From Mugil cephalus (taxonomy: Eukaryota; Chordata; Actinopteri; Mugiliformes; Mugilidae), in NCBI RefSeq assembly GCF_022458985.1, contig NC_061789.1, positions 12,990,357 through 13,054,356 on the forward strand: a stretch of 64,000 nt of DNA, in the 5' to 3' direction. Positions 24,901-59,317 of the stretch are shown here, piece by piece (position 1 is the first letter of the stretch; every line of letters begins with the position of its first letter). The position numbers and the translations under genes are program-made. The notes under the pieces are model-generated. The model was not told the DNA's origin, searched no databases, and was given only the letters and a program-made list of their open reading frames with translations.

Positions 24901-26349
24901 ACCACCATCCCGAGGGCTCTTACCCTGTTTTGCAACTTTCAGTGTTACTGTAGCTAAGGTTAGTCAAACGATAGTTGACGAATGTGGGTACAGTGGAGGA
25001 AATAATGTTTCCTGTGTCTGCTAACGTTGGTCGTTGCTAAAGTTAGCTGCCTCGCCTCCACCTTAACCCTAGACTCTATTATTATTATAGGTTTTTCTAC
25101 ACTATCGCTTGTCTAACCTAGCAACAGTACCAGGGAGTTGGACTTAACAGGTTAGAAGCTCTTTGTTTGGTGGTTAGCAAACCAATCAGAAGGCCAAAAA
25201 AGAGTCCGTTTATTGGGTTTGATCACTAAGTCTTAGCTAGGACCAAAAACAACCAAATACCTAAAATCATTTCTATTATAGTTTTACTGTGGGTCACAGT
25301 ACTCATTGTACAATTGTTAAGATCCAACATGGAAAAGAAATGCATAATACGCAAGTAAAACATTTTTTTTTTTCTCTGTAGACGTTGCAGTAACTAAAAT
25401 AACTTCCCTGTGCTGATATTCACCTGAGAATTTGGTCTCCCCTCAGGGCACTGCCCTGTTTATCTCTGTGGCTTTTGGTTTCGCTGTCTTGTAGCGTTCA
25501 CTAAAATAATTGGTGATGTGAAGCATGACAGGAAATGTGTAAATGTTGCAGATGTCTGAGCTGTCGGCCTGCCTGTAAGATGAGCTTTGCAAGGCAGGTA
25601 ATGGTAAGGATTTCACTGGCTGATGCGTTGGGCTTGCTTGTGTGTCCGCTGCATGTGCGTGTCCACGTGGTGGGGAGAAGTCTAACACAAGTTTTGGCGT
25701 CTTAACTTTTGTCGTACACATACTCTATGCTTAAACGTGTTATACATATGTTGTGTGTATGTATAATGTCATGGTATGTGTTTGTGCGTTCAGTCTAACA
25801 CGTAAGTGTGCTTCCCCACAAAACTAACACGTTTGTGACTCCCCCACTGTCTGCCCGCTAACAGTTTCCTGTGGTAACTAACGTGCCCCTGAATGGCGTT
25901 AAAGCTGACAGCGCGCTACCTGTGTGTGCGTTCTATTGCAGTCCTTGCACAGCTGTGTAGACGACTTGTCACATTTAAAGGATAAAACACCAAGGAAACT
26001 CTTGAATAACTGCCTCCACTTCTAAAACGTATCACTATCAGTGCAGTACTGACTGATGATTTTAATAATGAGAGCAGTCCTTGGTGTCTTACGGAGTGTG
26101 GAGACGTTGCACGTGTGTGTGCACCCCAGTCTGAAACATTGTGATTTGAGGCTTACTGACTTGTTCGCTGACTGTTCCCTCTAACCGTCCCGTGCAGAAG
26201 GAGGCCTGTTCCTGTCCAAGGGGACTGGAAGAGCTATTATCCCAGCGGTAATTGCGGACCACCAACCGGAGAGCTCTGCTGGTCATGAGCCCGCCGCCTC
26301 AGACCTGCACCAAGACCCCGACGCTCCATCAGAGAGCACCGCTCTGTGA
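3954..26349 (+). CDS. arhgap17: Rho GTPase-activating protein 17 (RICH1/nadrin)
   Basis: This BAR-RhoGAP protein inactivates Cdc42 and Rac1 and acts at tight junctions and membranes. Twenty coding exons: 3954-4006, 8366-8405, 15306-15410, 15853-15929, 16132-16243, 16370-16446, 16708-16810, 17332-17400, 17553-17634, 17931-18058, 18621-18732, 18814-18895, 19037-19117, 19974-20087, 20187-20278, 21769-21904, 22721-23002, 23635-23756, 23839-24243, 26198-26349. They total 2424 bp, 807 aa, with every junction in phase and GT-AG. The start MKKQFNRMKQLANQTVGR is the family's usual N-terminus. The BAR domain covers about residues 1-245 and RhoGAP about 250-440, with the arginine finger in GLFR at R286. 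The tail holds polyproline SH3 ligands (APAPPK, PKPRVRPSMPPPP) and ends in the PDZ ligand ESTAL, as in mammalian ARHGAP17 and ARHGAP44. Exon wording is closer to ARHGAP17, and adjacency to slc5a11 supports this. Which teleost paralogue (a or b) is not decided. Confidence 0.95.
4007..8365 (+). other. arhgap17 intron 1
   Basis: The intron separates the exon ending VGR from the AEKTEVLSDDLLQ exon. I see no exon or complete element in it, only a short interstitial telomeric repeat at 6680-6718. Open frames here, such as the antisense one at 5108-5629, show no recognisable protein. Confidence 0.6.
6680..6718. repeat. Interstitial telomeric repeat next to GGTACT triplication
   Basis: Three GGTACT hexamers (6680-6697) run straight into three AACCCT units plus AAC (6698-6718). 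The latter is the vertebrate telomere motif on the C-rich strand. Shorter telomere-like runs (two or three GGGTTA units) occur at 10463, 17007-17032 and 54465. Confidence 0.85.
8406..15305 (+). other. arhgap17 intron 2
   Basis: This 6.9-kb intron, the largest in arhgap17, holds simple repeats: (TG)n at 9442-9459, (CA)n at 11795-11813, a poly-A run near 12103, (GA)n at 13431-13453 and (CTA)n at 13700-13726. A hAT-like repeat fragment begins near 12330. No additional exon is visible. Confidence 0.6.
12330..12720 (+). mobile_element. hAT-like interspersed repeat fragment
   Basis: The start (ACAGGTGTTGAACTCATTTT, then TTCAGGGGCCACATG) has the form of a widespread fish hAT-related non-autonomous repeat that I recognise from memory. 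The right end is not clear, so the end coordinate is approximate. No transposase frame is visible. Confidence 0.45.
19490..19725 (+). mobile_element. Left-arm fragment of Tc1-related element
   Basis: In the intron between arhgap17 coding exons 13 and 14, this copy starts with a degraded terminus (ggcataacatcatgaccac) and continues through GGTGTTGACC, the position of the transposase PNSPD-type block. It breaks off there. Nearly identical 22-bp direct repeats lie outside it at 19441-19462 and 19840-19861. Confidence 0.65.
20350..21436. mobile_element. Possible degraded non-autonomous DNA element
   Basis: The block between arhgap17 exons 15 and 16 opens with GTGCGTTCACACC and later contains CCTGTGTGAATAGGGC. 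The pairing of GTTCACAC with GTGTGAA at opposite ends hints at inverted termini. The interior is non-coding and too decayed to delimit well. Confidence 0.3.
21769..22088 (+). other. arhgap17: Extended exon 16: alternative C-terminus of arhgap17
   Basis: If the donor at 21905 is not used, the frame stays open for 61 more codons and stops at 22086-22088. The result is a 548-aa protein with intact BAR and RhoGAP domains but no proline-rich tail or ESTAL ligand. The added peptide (LSLPLTLPSRTKTMSRQES and on) looks like real coding sequence. The ATTAAA at 22364 supports an intronic polyadenylation product. Confidence 0.5.
22364..22369 (+). terminator. arhgap17: Candidate intronic poly(A) signal (ATTAAA)
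   Basis: ATTAAA lies 276 bp after the alternative stop at 22088. It is followed within about 30 bases by a G/T-rich run (GTTTTGTGTGGG) of the kind that binds cleavage factors. This arrangement would end a short arhgap17 mRNA before exon 17. Confidence 0.45.
24244..26197 (+). other. Last arhgap17 intron
   Basis: The intron separates the proline-rich exon (ending ASKIIT) from the terminal exon with ESTAL. It contains a complete Tc1-related non-autonomous element at 24354-24797. I see nothing else that I can name. Confidence 0.6.
24354..24797 (+). mobile_element. Complete copy of Tc1-related non-autonomous element with TIRs
   Basis: The 444-bp element begins TACACCGATCAGACATAACA and ends with the inverted match (…GTTATGCCTGATCGGTGCATA). 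The terminal inverted repeats are about 30 bp with few mismatches and sit next to TA dinucleotides. The interior retains a frame fragment (LTWLPNSLDSKLIKYLWDD) that matches the PNSPDLNPIE-LWD block of Tc1 transposases, which carries the catalytic E. It is therefore an internally deleted Tc1/mariner derivative. Five partial copies occur at 2905, 19490, 28566, 36199 and 59758. Confidence 0.8.
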
Positions 26350-27532
26350 ACGAAGAGGAACCCCCTCCCTCCTCCACCTCCACCACCACCACCACCACCA
26401 CACTCAGCTGTTAGATATGTTAAGAGTCAAATACGAGACAGGTGACCCCGAAAAGGCAAAGGTTCACTCCACCTCTTCACGCTCCCTCCCATCGCGCCGC
26501 AGTGCTTTCTGGACAGCTGCCTTTTTTTTTTTTTTTGCTATACTGACTCAAACCAGGGACCTTGTTTAACATCGGTGGTTTAAACCACAAAACTCTCGCT
26601 GACACGGCGCTGTATGTATGTCAGGCTTTACAGTGAACTCATTTTGTTCTATTTACTGCTGGAGAAACGTTTGCGAATTGACTGCAAGACCTTGCTAGAC
26701 TCGAGGCTAATGGAGCGTATAACCTCAACAAATTTAGCCAAAGCTTGTTGGTCAACGAATGCTTTAAATTCTCTCCATTTTTTTGTTCCTTTTTAAATCC
26801 TGTACTTAAGATGCAGTGATATAAATTCTGACAAAAATCTGTGAAAGTGGGTTTAACAATAGGGTGTTTGTTGTTGTTTTTTTTTCTTTCTTTTTTTTAC
26901 CTCAGCCTGTTGATTACAGAATGTTAAACCAGTGCCAGGTGAGCGTTACACGTCATGAACCTGAATTGCGATGTTTCTCTTGAATGTTTTCAACAGTCTA
27001 CTATAAAGGACCAAAGAAATGGCTGCATGCCAAAGGAAATACAGTTCAAATTTAAATCTGTTCAGGGTTAATAAGGGCTGCCAATGACCAAATATTTGGC
27101 AAGAGTGCAATATGAAATTCAGTCGTCTTCCAGTGGCGGGACATGCGTGGCCACTTAAGGTATTTCTGACACTTTTACTTCACTATATCCAGCGGTCCAC
27201 TGAGTGGGTGGGGGAGGGATTTAATAGTGTTGCTCCATCAGAATTTTGTTTGATTACAACTCACCTGATTTAGAGATTTATATATTTGATGCTCAAAGAT
27301 TCGATTTCACAATTAAAAGGGAGTTTTTTTTTCCCCCCTATCAAACTGATTGTAATCCCCCAGTCAGACCCAGCTATGACCAAATAATTCAAATCGTGTA
27401 TACTTTTTATAATGGCTCACATATTTGCCTTGTTTAGGGGTTTTTCCCAACTCTGTGATTATTCCTTTTCAGAATTTTTATGGTGGCTTTTCTGCACATG
27501 ACGCCTCATATAATGCATCATTACCCTTAATA

Positions 27533-27538
27533 ATTAAA
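27533..27538 (+). terminator. arhgap17: Candidate arhgap17 poly(A) signal (ATTAAA)
   Basis: ATTAAA lies about 1.2 kb after the stop and is followed by a GTGTTTTTTTTC run that fits a downstream element. An alternative ATTAAA lies at 27312-27317. The actual site cannot be decided from sequence. Confidence 0.4.
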
Positions 27539-27706
27539 GATCGTGTTTTTTTTCTCATTTTCTTGAGTCGTTTGTCATCGTGTAAAAATCGTCGCAGTGG
27601 GTTTGGACGGCTGTTGTATAGAAAGAAATTCAATATTCTCTCGGTGCATGGCAAAACAATGACAAAAGTCTGAATTTCAAGTGGGACTATTGTAAAGGGA
27701 ACAGAG

Positions 27707-27712
27707 TTTAAT
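27707..27712 (-). terminator. slc5a11: Candidate slc5a11 poly(A) signal (ATTAAA)
   Basis: TTTAAT on the plus strand gives ATTAAA on the minus strand, 110 bp beyond the slc5a11 stop. If it is used, the 3' UTR is very short. Confidence 0.35.
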
Positions 27713-27822
27713 CAGAATTTTCCAAAAATACTTAGACAGCAACCATGTATTGTGAAGGGGAAAAAAGCAAAAAACGAAATATTCAACACACTGTGTCCAT
27801 TTTGAGTGTCATAACCTGCCAG

Positions 27823-30800
27823 TCAAGCCCAATAACCAATGATGAAGGCCGTCACGGCGAGGCTGATGATGAGGTTGACATTCACGAGGAGTTGCAGGCG
27901 CGGCTTTTCTTCCAGGGTGGCTGGTTCGGGTGCCGGAGGGGGCGGCGGAGGATTGCCGTCTCCCCGCTTCCTCCTCTCCATCCCACACAGCAAGTAGAGA
28001 GCAGACATCCACCTAGACTGAGGCGGATCGCTGGACGCGGACGACGCAGAGTCTGGAGACAAAGGTTTGGCAAGTTTGAGAAATGGAAACGAGAGCAGTC
28101 ACAAAACTCAGGACAGAGACCCACCTCTCCTGTGATGACCCGCGTCTCCATTGCCGCTCTCTTGTTTTATTCCGTTGACTTCCACCCCCTCCGGCTGACC
28201 GGTGATCTCCTGTAACGCTGTGCTGCTCCGCTCGATGGTGAACACTTGCTCTTGCTCTTTGGACTGCACGGGGTCAAACCTGGTGAACCACGTGAGACGA
28301 CTGATCTGTTAAAGAGAAATGAACCAACAGCAACAAAGCAAAGTTCATTTTCTATACAAAAAATTAAAACAAAAAACAACATATTGTATATATTGGACAT
28401 TCAAAACTGCTCATGCTGTAAGCAGATGACACATTTGTTCAAGTTCTGAATGTTAGATGAAAATTACTTTTCCTTGAAGGTGTGCTGAAGTGTTACTGAC
28501 ATCTAGTGGTGCTGTAGAGCTATAGTCTTTATATGCAACGATTAGATAAATACCACCCATCAGGAATCACACCCAAAAACGGTTAAGGAACAACTGAAAA
28601 AACATTAAAGAAAGCACAAGGTGTTGACCTGGCCTCCAGATTCACTAGATCCCAAACTGATCAAGCATCTGTGGGATGCGTTGAGTCCACAGAGGCCCCT
28701 CCTCTCCACCCATAGAACCCAATGACACCACTAAAAATGTTCTGTTGTCAGACACTACAGGACACTCTCAGAAAGCCCATGACTATCCTCTGATGAGTCC
28801 CAACCGTTTCGGAGGCACAAGGGAGACCTACACAATATTAGGGAGGGTGGTCATAATGTTATGCCTGACCGGTGTATACTGTGTAGTAGCATTAATGGGC
28901 CATTGCACAACTAAAGAGAAGATTGCAAACTGATAAAAGCTATAAAAAGCTGCCATTCATCCCATCTTCAGCTCCAAATGTCTGGTGGGGAATTTAAGTT
29001 TTACTTTTAGAAATATCCGTGGGTGGTGCCTACCTGGAACTAAAATTACTACAGCCTGTCTCATACCTATTTCTCTTCTGTGGCCAAAATGTGTGATCCG
29101 TTTCTGTCAAAAAGCATCCCTGAATAGTTTTCACTGGGGGAAAAACAAGACTAAAACTAAGTGCCAGACATTCAGAACCGAAGAAGCTACTTGAATGACG
29201 GAAACCAAAACCATACACAATATCCTGTAATGGTCAAAATAAGTGCAAATGACATGCTATGGCATTTCACCTGCTCTGGTTTAGGTTTCTCTGTTGCCAG
29301 GCTGACCACCACCACAACAACCAGGGTGATGAAGGACAGCAGGACAGAGAAGTAGAGGTAATGGACGTATTTCAGCACCGCAGGCCTGGTGTCTTCTTCG
29401 TAGCACAGAGGAGCAGGGTAGATGAAGTCCAACAACATGCGAATGCAGCCCACCACAAGGCCAATTAGCAAGCCCCAGAATGCACCCTGCAGGAGGGAAA
29501 GTGTAAAAACACCGGTCTTAGTGTTGCATCGCATGTCTCCAGTGTCCGTAAAACCCAGGAATATGCTTAACAATAATGCAAATAAATGAATAAATAAATC
29601 AGACAGATACAAAACAGATACAAAACCTTCTCATTAGTCCTCTTCCAGAAGCAGCCCATGAGGAAGATGATAGAGACAGGGGGCTGGAGGTAGGTGCTGA
29701 TGGACTGGATGTAAATGAAGAGCTGTCCGCCCTGACTGGCCTGGACCACGGGAATCCACAGCACAGACACCACGACCAAGACGAGCACAAACACCCTGCA
29801 GCACACACAGTTTAAATTGCAAGAGAATGCTGATCCCTGACAAGGGAAAATATAAAACAAAATATAAAAGCAACATACATGCATGTAATGGTAATGAGGC
29901 TCACTGTAAAAACTGGAGAAGGAAATCTGAAAAAGTCATTACTAAAGAATATGTGGAAAGAGGGGTTGTGGTTTGGGCGAGGATGAGAGAAAAAAATTGG
30001 GATAATTTAACATGGCGTGTGATTTCATCCAAAGCGTATTATAAAGCCATATGTGGCGTGTGTAATACAGCCTGGCTAAGCCTTCAGCTTGAGACCTGTG
30101 GAAAAACGCTGACAGAAGTGTGGCCCTTGAACGGAGCGACATTTCTTGAGTCCCAAATGCTTGTTGCTGCTCGTGTTGCTGTTAAGTGCAAGCGTGAACT
30201 GGAGTTTCAGAGTGTAGTTTATGTGTCGGGGGTGTCACGTACCTGCCCACAATCATGAGCTCCCACTCAGAAGCATTGGATCTGAAACTCTTCCACAGGT
30301 CCATGGTGAAGATTGTGCTGGAGCTGTTGAAGATGGACGTCAGAGAGGACATGAGAGCGGCGATCATCACGGCCATCATTAAACCCCGCAGTCCTGGGAG
30401 GGGAGGAAAGTCATGAAACGGGCTGCGTGCAGGACAGAAGGCACACCGGGGGGAAAGTGGCTCACCTGCCGGCAGCAGCTCCATGACCAGCTTGGCGTAG
30501 GCGATGTCTGAGCAGCCCACTGGGTTGCCACAGATTTCTTTGCACTGCTCAGGTTCTGCACACCCCACCTCATCTACGCACAACATCATACAGCAAAAAC
30601 CTTCAGTTACTGATAAAATCGAGTGTATTTTAACGATCAAGAGGGAACCATATGTTTTTTAGATCTTTAAACCCGCCCACGTGAGCTCAGTTCTGCTTGA
30701 GGTTTCTCCTTCTTGTCTTGAGACAGTTTGTATCTTTACCAATGTCATGTGCATAAAATTAAATTAAACTGAGCTGGCAGCCTCGAATGGCGAAAGAAAA

Positions 30801-33743
30801 CGTTTTCACACTGTACCTGTGAAGAGTATTCTGCTGATCATGCCAGGAAGCATGATGGCAAAGAAGGGCAGAATCTTGAGGTATGAAGCCAGCAGCGAGC
30901 CTCCTTTGGCATGGGTCAGTGTCTTGGCTGCGAGGGAGCGCTGCACAATCACCTGCACAAGAATCCCGACAGAGGGGGTTAACTCCCAGCGGGTAGTGGT
31001 AAATGAGTGACTGAGTTCAGCAGTGTGTAACTACCTTTTAAGAGAGGCCTATTTACAAAATTGCAATGGTAATCACATGGCTCACTGCCATCACTCAGAA
31101 ATATATGAGGGGCTAAAGGTTTTATGAATGGCTGCGGCTGGTAGGTAGAGCGGCTCAAACCCCAGAAGTGTCCTTGATACACTGATTATCATTATTTTTC
31201 CCATTATTATGGCTTTTTATGCACTGCTTTACACCTTTTAACTTACTTGCTTATATACTTATACCAAATTTATATATATATATATATATATTTTTTTTTT
31301 ATTGCAGTACCTGATCAGAGCACCAGTACCACATGGAGGGGATGGACATGCCGATGATAATACCAGGCCAAGGCAGGTCAGAGTTCACCGGGTTTCTGAA
31401 TATGTGGAAGGCATCATCTCGAGGGATGCCGCAGGTCGAGTTGGGCACGCGGATCGACGGGATGGCGTGGGCGTAACCCTCCATCAGAGCGTTCCAGCCT
31501 CCGATCTCGGCAAAGCCTCAATTTGGAGACAACGGTGTCAAACACACTAGAATACAGCCCACCGGAAAGGATGCCATGCTCGGGGATGTCTGACTTACTG
31601 AAGCCCATGAGGGTCAGAGCTCCTGCCAGCATGATGGCAGTTTGAGCCGCGTCGGTGTAGATGACTGCCGCCAGACCACCTTAAACACAGCATACAGCAT
31701 ATGAACTCCTGTGTCTTAAGCTTTTACAATCTGTGAAACTGCTTGAAAATGTTAAAGGAAGGAGAAAATGTCACCTGCCACAGTGTAAAGGGCAGTGACT
31801 GACAGCAGCACCACCACAGCCAGGTAGATATTCCACTGTAAGGCGAGCTGAATGAAAAGTGCGCCTGCATACATATCCACCTGCCAAGAAAAAACACCCA
31901 CGCATACGAAATCTGTAATTTACAGTGGCGACGTTAAGTCAAGTAACTAAAATGAGAGTTCTTGTGGATTATACCGATATCTTCGTAAACATGTAGATAA
32001 ATAAGTACAAGACGGCAATAAATAACTGCGTTCTTCTTCCACCGAACCGCTTCTTCAAATACTCTGGCATGGTCGTCACCTGTAGGGGAAAGGGTCTGAA
32101 AGTCAATGCAAGGGATTAAATGAACAGAATCACGCATGCGAGTCTGATGTGTGGACAACGCACCCCAGAGGCGATATAAATGGGCAGGAAGAGCCATCCC
32201 AGCATCAGCACCATCAGCATGCCCTATTGATGGAATGTCAAAACTTAAAAAAATGATTCATTGCTCACACCAAACTTATTTTTACATGTTTTCTGTGACA
32301 TGTCTTACATTCCATTCGTACGCAATGGCCCCGATTCCCGCTGCAGCTCCTGACCCTGCCAGGCCGATGAAGTGCCCGCTGCCAATGTTACTGGCAAACA
32401 GCGAAGCGCCGACCTGCACGTAGAAAAAGGAATCAAAGTCGGGATCAGCTTGGCATGTCGCTTTGAACCGCAGGATATTCTGTAAGCACTCCTACGCTAG
32501 TCCACAGAGGTTGCTACGGTGTGTTACTCACTGGCCACCAGGTCATGGATTTCCCAGCCAAGAAGTATCCATCCACGGTGTTGCGCTTTGTCCTCCACAT
32601 AGACTAGTAAAGATATGGGAAATGTTAAAAACTCCTTGAAGGTAAAAGCAAGGAAGACACATCAATTCATAATGCATGAGAGGATGGTTATGGTCAGGAT
32701 CCCTAATTAAGCGGCACGAAAGTTCAAACCATCAGCCACTAGAGTCAGTTGGTCAGACTTTATGCCGTTTAGGTTGAAAAATTAGATAGAAATTTGTTCG
32801 CCCCAAAGAAAAACTACAGAGGCAAAAACAAAGCGATGTAGTGTACGCTGTTGGGGGACATTGGGGAAAGAAAACAATGCATCCACAAAACACATGTCGC
32901 AGCACAGGAGCGCCAGATCATCAGGAAACGATTGAGCGGTCGACCAGCACCTGAAGGACGACAGGTACACCTTTTAAGGTGACAATGTCCACATTTTGGC
33001 CAAAGAAGACGGTGGTTGGTTTGAAAAATGAGGAAAGGAAGTCAATTAGCAATTAACAGACACTAGTCCTGCAAGTATGCGGTTGTTAATGGACACTAGT
33101 CAAGCCAGTTTCTGATGGGCTACATCCACAGATGTCCCCGTTTAAATCTCAACTCCCCACCAGTCCTTGAGAACTGAAGAAGATACTTAGATGAGTGGCG
33201 AAAGGTCTTCAGGAAACTCTACAAATCCAGTTGCTTTTCTTTGACCTTTTTGGATATACCATGACCTGGATAACTGAGAAACTTCAAAGATGTAGTTATT
33301 GGGCATAACTCCAGTTTTGTGAGTTTTTGGGAGCTTTTGTGCAGGGGTTTTATGGGTAAGAGATGTGTGGTCACTAGTCCTTGATTGGATAGTGGAACCT
33401 ATCTCAGGGTCTTAGAAAGTGTTATTGAAGGACACTAGCATTTGCCAATTGCAAAAAGGCAAAAAGGAAGCACAGATCTGTACAACATGTTTTATATTTC
33501 AAGTCATTAGCTCTCAGTTCATAAGCATCATCTTATTTCAGTTTGTCTAGTAAGAAATAATGCAGCTTACTATATGAAAATACTGGTCTCCGTACTTACC
33601 CAGAAGCCAACACCCATCACCAGTATAAAGTAGATTACCAGCACCACTATATCGACAGTTTCCAGGGTGCTTGTTCCCTTTGATGAGGGCGACTGAATTG
33701 AAGGCATCATGGTCCTTTGGCGGTCTACAAGGTCAAAACCCAT
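27823..33743 (-). CDS. slc5a11: Sodium/myo-inositol cotransporter 2 (SMIT2)
   Basis: This member of the sodium:solute symporter family imports myo-inositol (and D-chiro-inositol in mammals) with sodium across the plasma membrane. Fifteen coding exons in transcript order: 33600-33743, 32532-32603, 32309-32413, 32164-32223, 31975-32079, 31775-31880, 31599-31679, 31311-31516, 30817-30952, 30466-30573, 30243-30393, 29627-29795, 29271-29486, 28125-28305, 27823-28052. They total 2070 bp, 689 aa, all junctions in phase; human SLC5A11 is 675 aa as I recall. Recognisable blocks are [45 protein letters not shown] (the family signature), [55 protein letters not shown] and the hydrophobic C-terminus ending GYWA. 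These and the arhgap17 neighbourhood point to SLC5A11 rather than SLC5A1 or SLC5A3. The start codon follows directly after an acceptor, so the leader lies in an upstream exon. Confidence 0.94.
28566..28877 (+). mobile_element. Right two-thirds of Tc1-related element
   Basis: In the slc5a11 intron between coding exons 13 and 14, this copy runs from the GGTTAAGGAACAACTGAAAA region through GGTGTTGACC to the right terminus (TTATGCCTGACCGGTGTATA). The left terminus is missing. Confidence 0.7.
31270..31300. repeat. (TA)n followed by T10 beside an slc5a11 donor
   Basis: About ten TA units run into ten T residues, ending ten bases before the donor of the slc5a11 exon at 31311-31516. Length variation here would sit right beside the splice site. 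Confidence 0.85.
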
Positions 33744-36068
33744 CTGAAATCCAAGAAATTAAAAACTGCCTTGCACTGACACTCAACTCAATCACAAGCT
33801 TACAAGGTTTGTATTTGCGGATGATTAATATCTCATAACAGTTTTTAAAATCATTGTAAAAATAGCAGTGTATTCCTTGTTAGCTAACTGACTGTCAGCT
33901 AACTAAATTCAAATGGCAGTTAATGGGGAATTATTTTTCTATGAACATATTTTAGGTTATTAAAACAATAGCGTAAGAAGGAGCAAGCTTAAATCAGTTC
34001 CCTACTGCCCCTAGCCAATGCATTGACAAGTATTACAGCTAAGGTAAAACAAACTCACCTTTCAATATGTCGTCACACACTCAAAATCATTCCAGCCGGA
34101 CTGGCTTAAGCGTCCTCAACTGTTCCAAACAACACAGCATGTCACGAATTCAGCAATCTCACGTTTGCCTCGAAGCTCCCTCCACGCTCCCAAAGATCAA
34201 ACTCCACTTTCCTTTACTGGTTAAAATGTAAGAGACTTATTACGCTCCACAGGAAGGTGTTGACGGATGACACCGGCCCTCCCAGTAAACAGCTAAATGA
34301 TCGCTGAATGAGTTTTAAATTCGGCCCAATAAAAACGATATGACAAGAGATTAAAGCGAGATAAGTCAAATGTCCGTGTGTGAAAAGAAAACATGTATAG
34401 TCTTATCTCGCAAACACACATGCTTGTCTGATGTATGGCTTCAGAAGGATAGATAAACTGACCACGGCTTTGGTTTCAGGAGAGGCAGTAAACCAATGTT
34501 ATCACATTCACACAATAAAAAAGCTGGATATGCAGTGCATGAGGCCTTTGATATGACTCACACTGTCAAAAACACACAAGCGAATATTTCTTTGTTTCAT
34601 AAAAAGTCTTAAAAAGCACAAAGATTCAGGCAAAGGTGGATCTCAAACAACTCTTTATATTTGTCAGAACTAGGTTACAATACAAAATACAGACTTAACA
34701 CTTTATAGGCCTTAAATGGACAGCAAAGCTTTAGGGATTTATATTCTGTAATTTTAACAAGGAAAAGTGAAAATGCATTAGAAAATGACGTCTATACCGG
34801 CTGCACGCATTAATTATCCTTATCATAGCCATTTGACTTACAATTTGAAAAATATGAATTGGAACTTTAGCTTTTTACAAACCACAGGTAAGTCAGAGAA
34901 GCTGGTACACCGTATTATTATTATTAATATTGTTGAAAATGACACATAATGACAGTGTTATCCTCTCAGTGGTATAGCTCTAGAGTCAATTAATAAGACA
35001 CATTCAATAAAATAAATACTTGGGTAATACATTAAAGTAGCAAAGTGATTCATATATCGTAGCATACCGTATATTTCATCTATTCTCTCGCTATTCTGTA
35101 CAGTTCACAAATAATATGTCTCATTTACACTTCATTAGTAGTAGTAGTAGTAGTGGTGGTATAATATCTAACAGTGGGACACATTTCGGCGTTCACATAC
35201 TGCACAGCGCCTGCTGTAAGATCCACACAGTCTGTCCAGTCCAGTCTGTCATTAGCGTCTTAACGACTGGAACCAGGTTAAAAATTATCCTCGTTGGGGT
35301 TAATATTTTTCATAAAAACAAGCAGCAAGTAGCAACTCCCGCTATATACACGTTGGTAGATTTAGAAGTGCGCAACCATTAAATTGCACAGTCACGAAGC
35401 ATCACGAATTTGGAAAAACACTGAGGCGTAGATACAAGGCAGTAAATGTCATCAGCTGAATATTAACTTGAGAAAACAGGTGACACTCACTAAAGAATTT
35501 ATGTTACATTCAGAGTGGTGGGTGCCTTATAAAAGTTAAACACGTAAACTTATATAATCAAAACAAATGATTTATTTACTTTTATTTATTCTGAATCGCT
35601 GACTATGTGCTCGTTAAATATATATTTCAAGATAAAATGTATAACTCTATGACTCTTATAACTGCCAATAATGATTTTAATGGAAAATTGTCACACAGCT
35701 TTATGCAGGTGAACAACGAGCTAAAGTCGGCCTCAGAGGAATAACTTAATCTATATATTGTTAATAGTGTGAGTAAGTATGACTCAGTCTGTAGAGATAT
35801 ATTAACGGTTGTGTTCTATTGACTGATCTAATCCATTGTAGATATTATTTTTCAACAGAAAGATACATGTATTACAGCACTGGCATAAAGTGTAACTATC
35901 CACATTTGTAAAAACATGTTAACACAAAAACATTTTTTTGCTTAATACCTCACAATGACTGGTGTCTGTAGGTGAATTTATGTATAATGTTTCTTTTTTC
36001 TTTTCTTTTTTTAACATGAGTATGTAGTATATGAACTGCTCCATGTTATATATATGTGCATGTGTGTG
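33744..36068. other. slc5a11 leader and promoter region, grid2ip 3' UTR
   Basis: Near 34059 a good minus-strand donor (AAAG followed by gtgagt) marks the likely end of a noncoding slc5a11 first exon; its promoter should lie above about 34100. The part nearer 36068 should be grid2ip 3' UTR, with AATAAA signals on the minus strand at 35571-35590 as candidate ends. A (TAG)n repeat lies at 35136-35160. I see no further gene. Confidence 0.5.
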
Positions 36069-58934
<22,866 letters not shown>

Positions 58935-59283
58935 CCTCGCCCGGCTTGCGGCAGGGCACGTTCCAGCCAGCCTATCTTCACCCCCGGCCTGGGGGTCGAC
59001 GCAGCCAAAGAGTGCCTGAAGACACTCTTGTGCTGCTCCTCACCTGAGCTCAATGCCTCCAAAAGCCTCTACCCAGTGGCGAAATAAAAAAAAAAAAAAA
59101 ACGACAACAACAAACAAACAAAAAAAAAAGAATGAAGCGCACCGAAAAGATCACATTTGTAAGTTACGTGGGCCGTCCTCTTTTCTTAACCTGGGGACCG
59201 ACGGTCATGAGAAGAGGAGAGGGAGGCCAGAGGAGAGGTGAGAGCGTCTGAGAGTCAGGCGCTCCATCCTGGGTGAGGCGGTC

Positions 59284-59317
59284 CAGCCTCAGCCTCAGCC
59301 TCAGCCTCAGCCTCAGC
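59284..59317. repeat. (CAGCCT)n hexamer array
   Basis: Five to six perfect CAGCCT units lie about 350 bp upstream of the predicted grid2ip start codon, in the likely leader or promoter. Confidence 0.9.

Larger units (their letters stand above)
26350..27822. other. 3' UTRs between convergent arhgap17 and slc5a11
   Basis: Only 1473 bp separate the two stop codons, and it is probably mostly 3' UTR. A (CAC)n run at 26383-26401 and a T15 tract near 26521 lie just after the arhgap17 stop. Candidate poly(A) signals exist on both strands. No other gene is visible. Confidence 0.6.
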
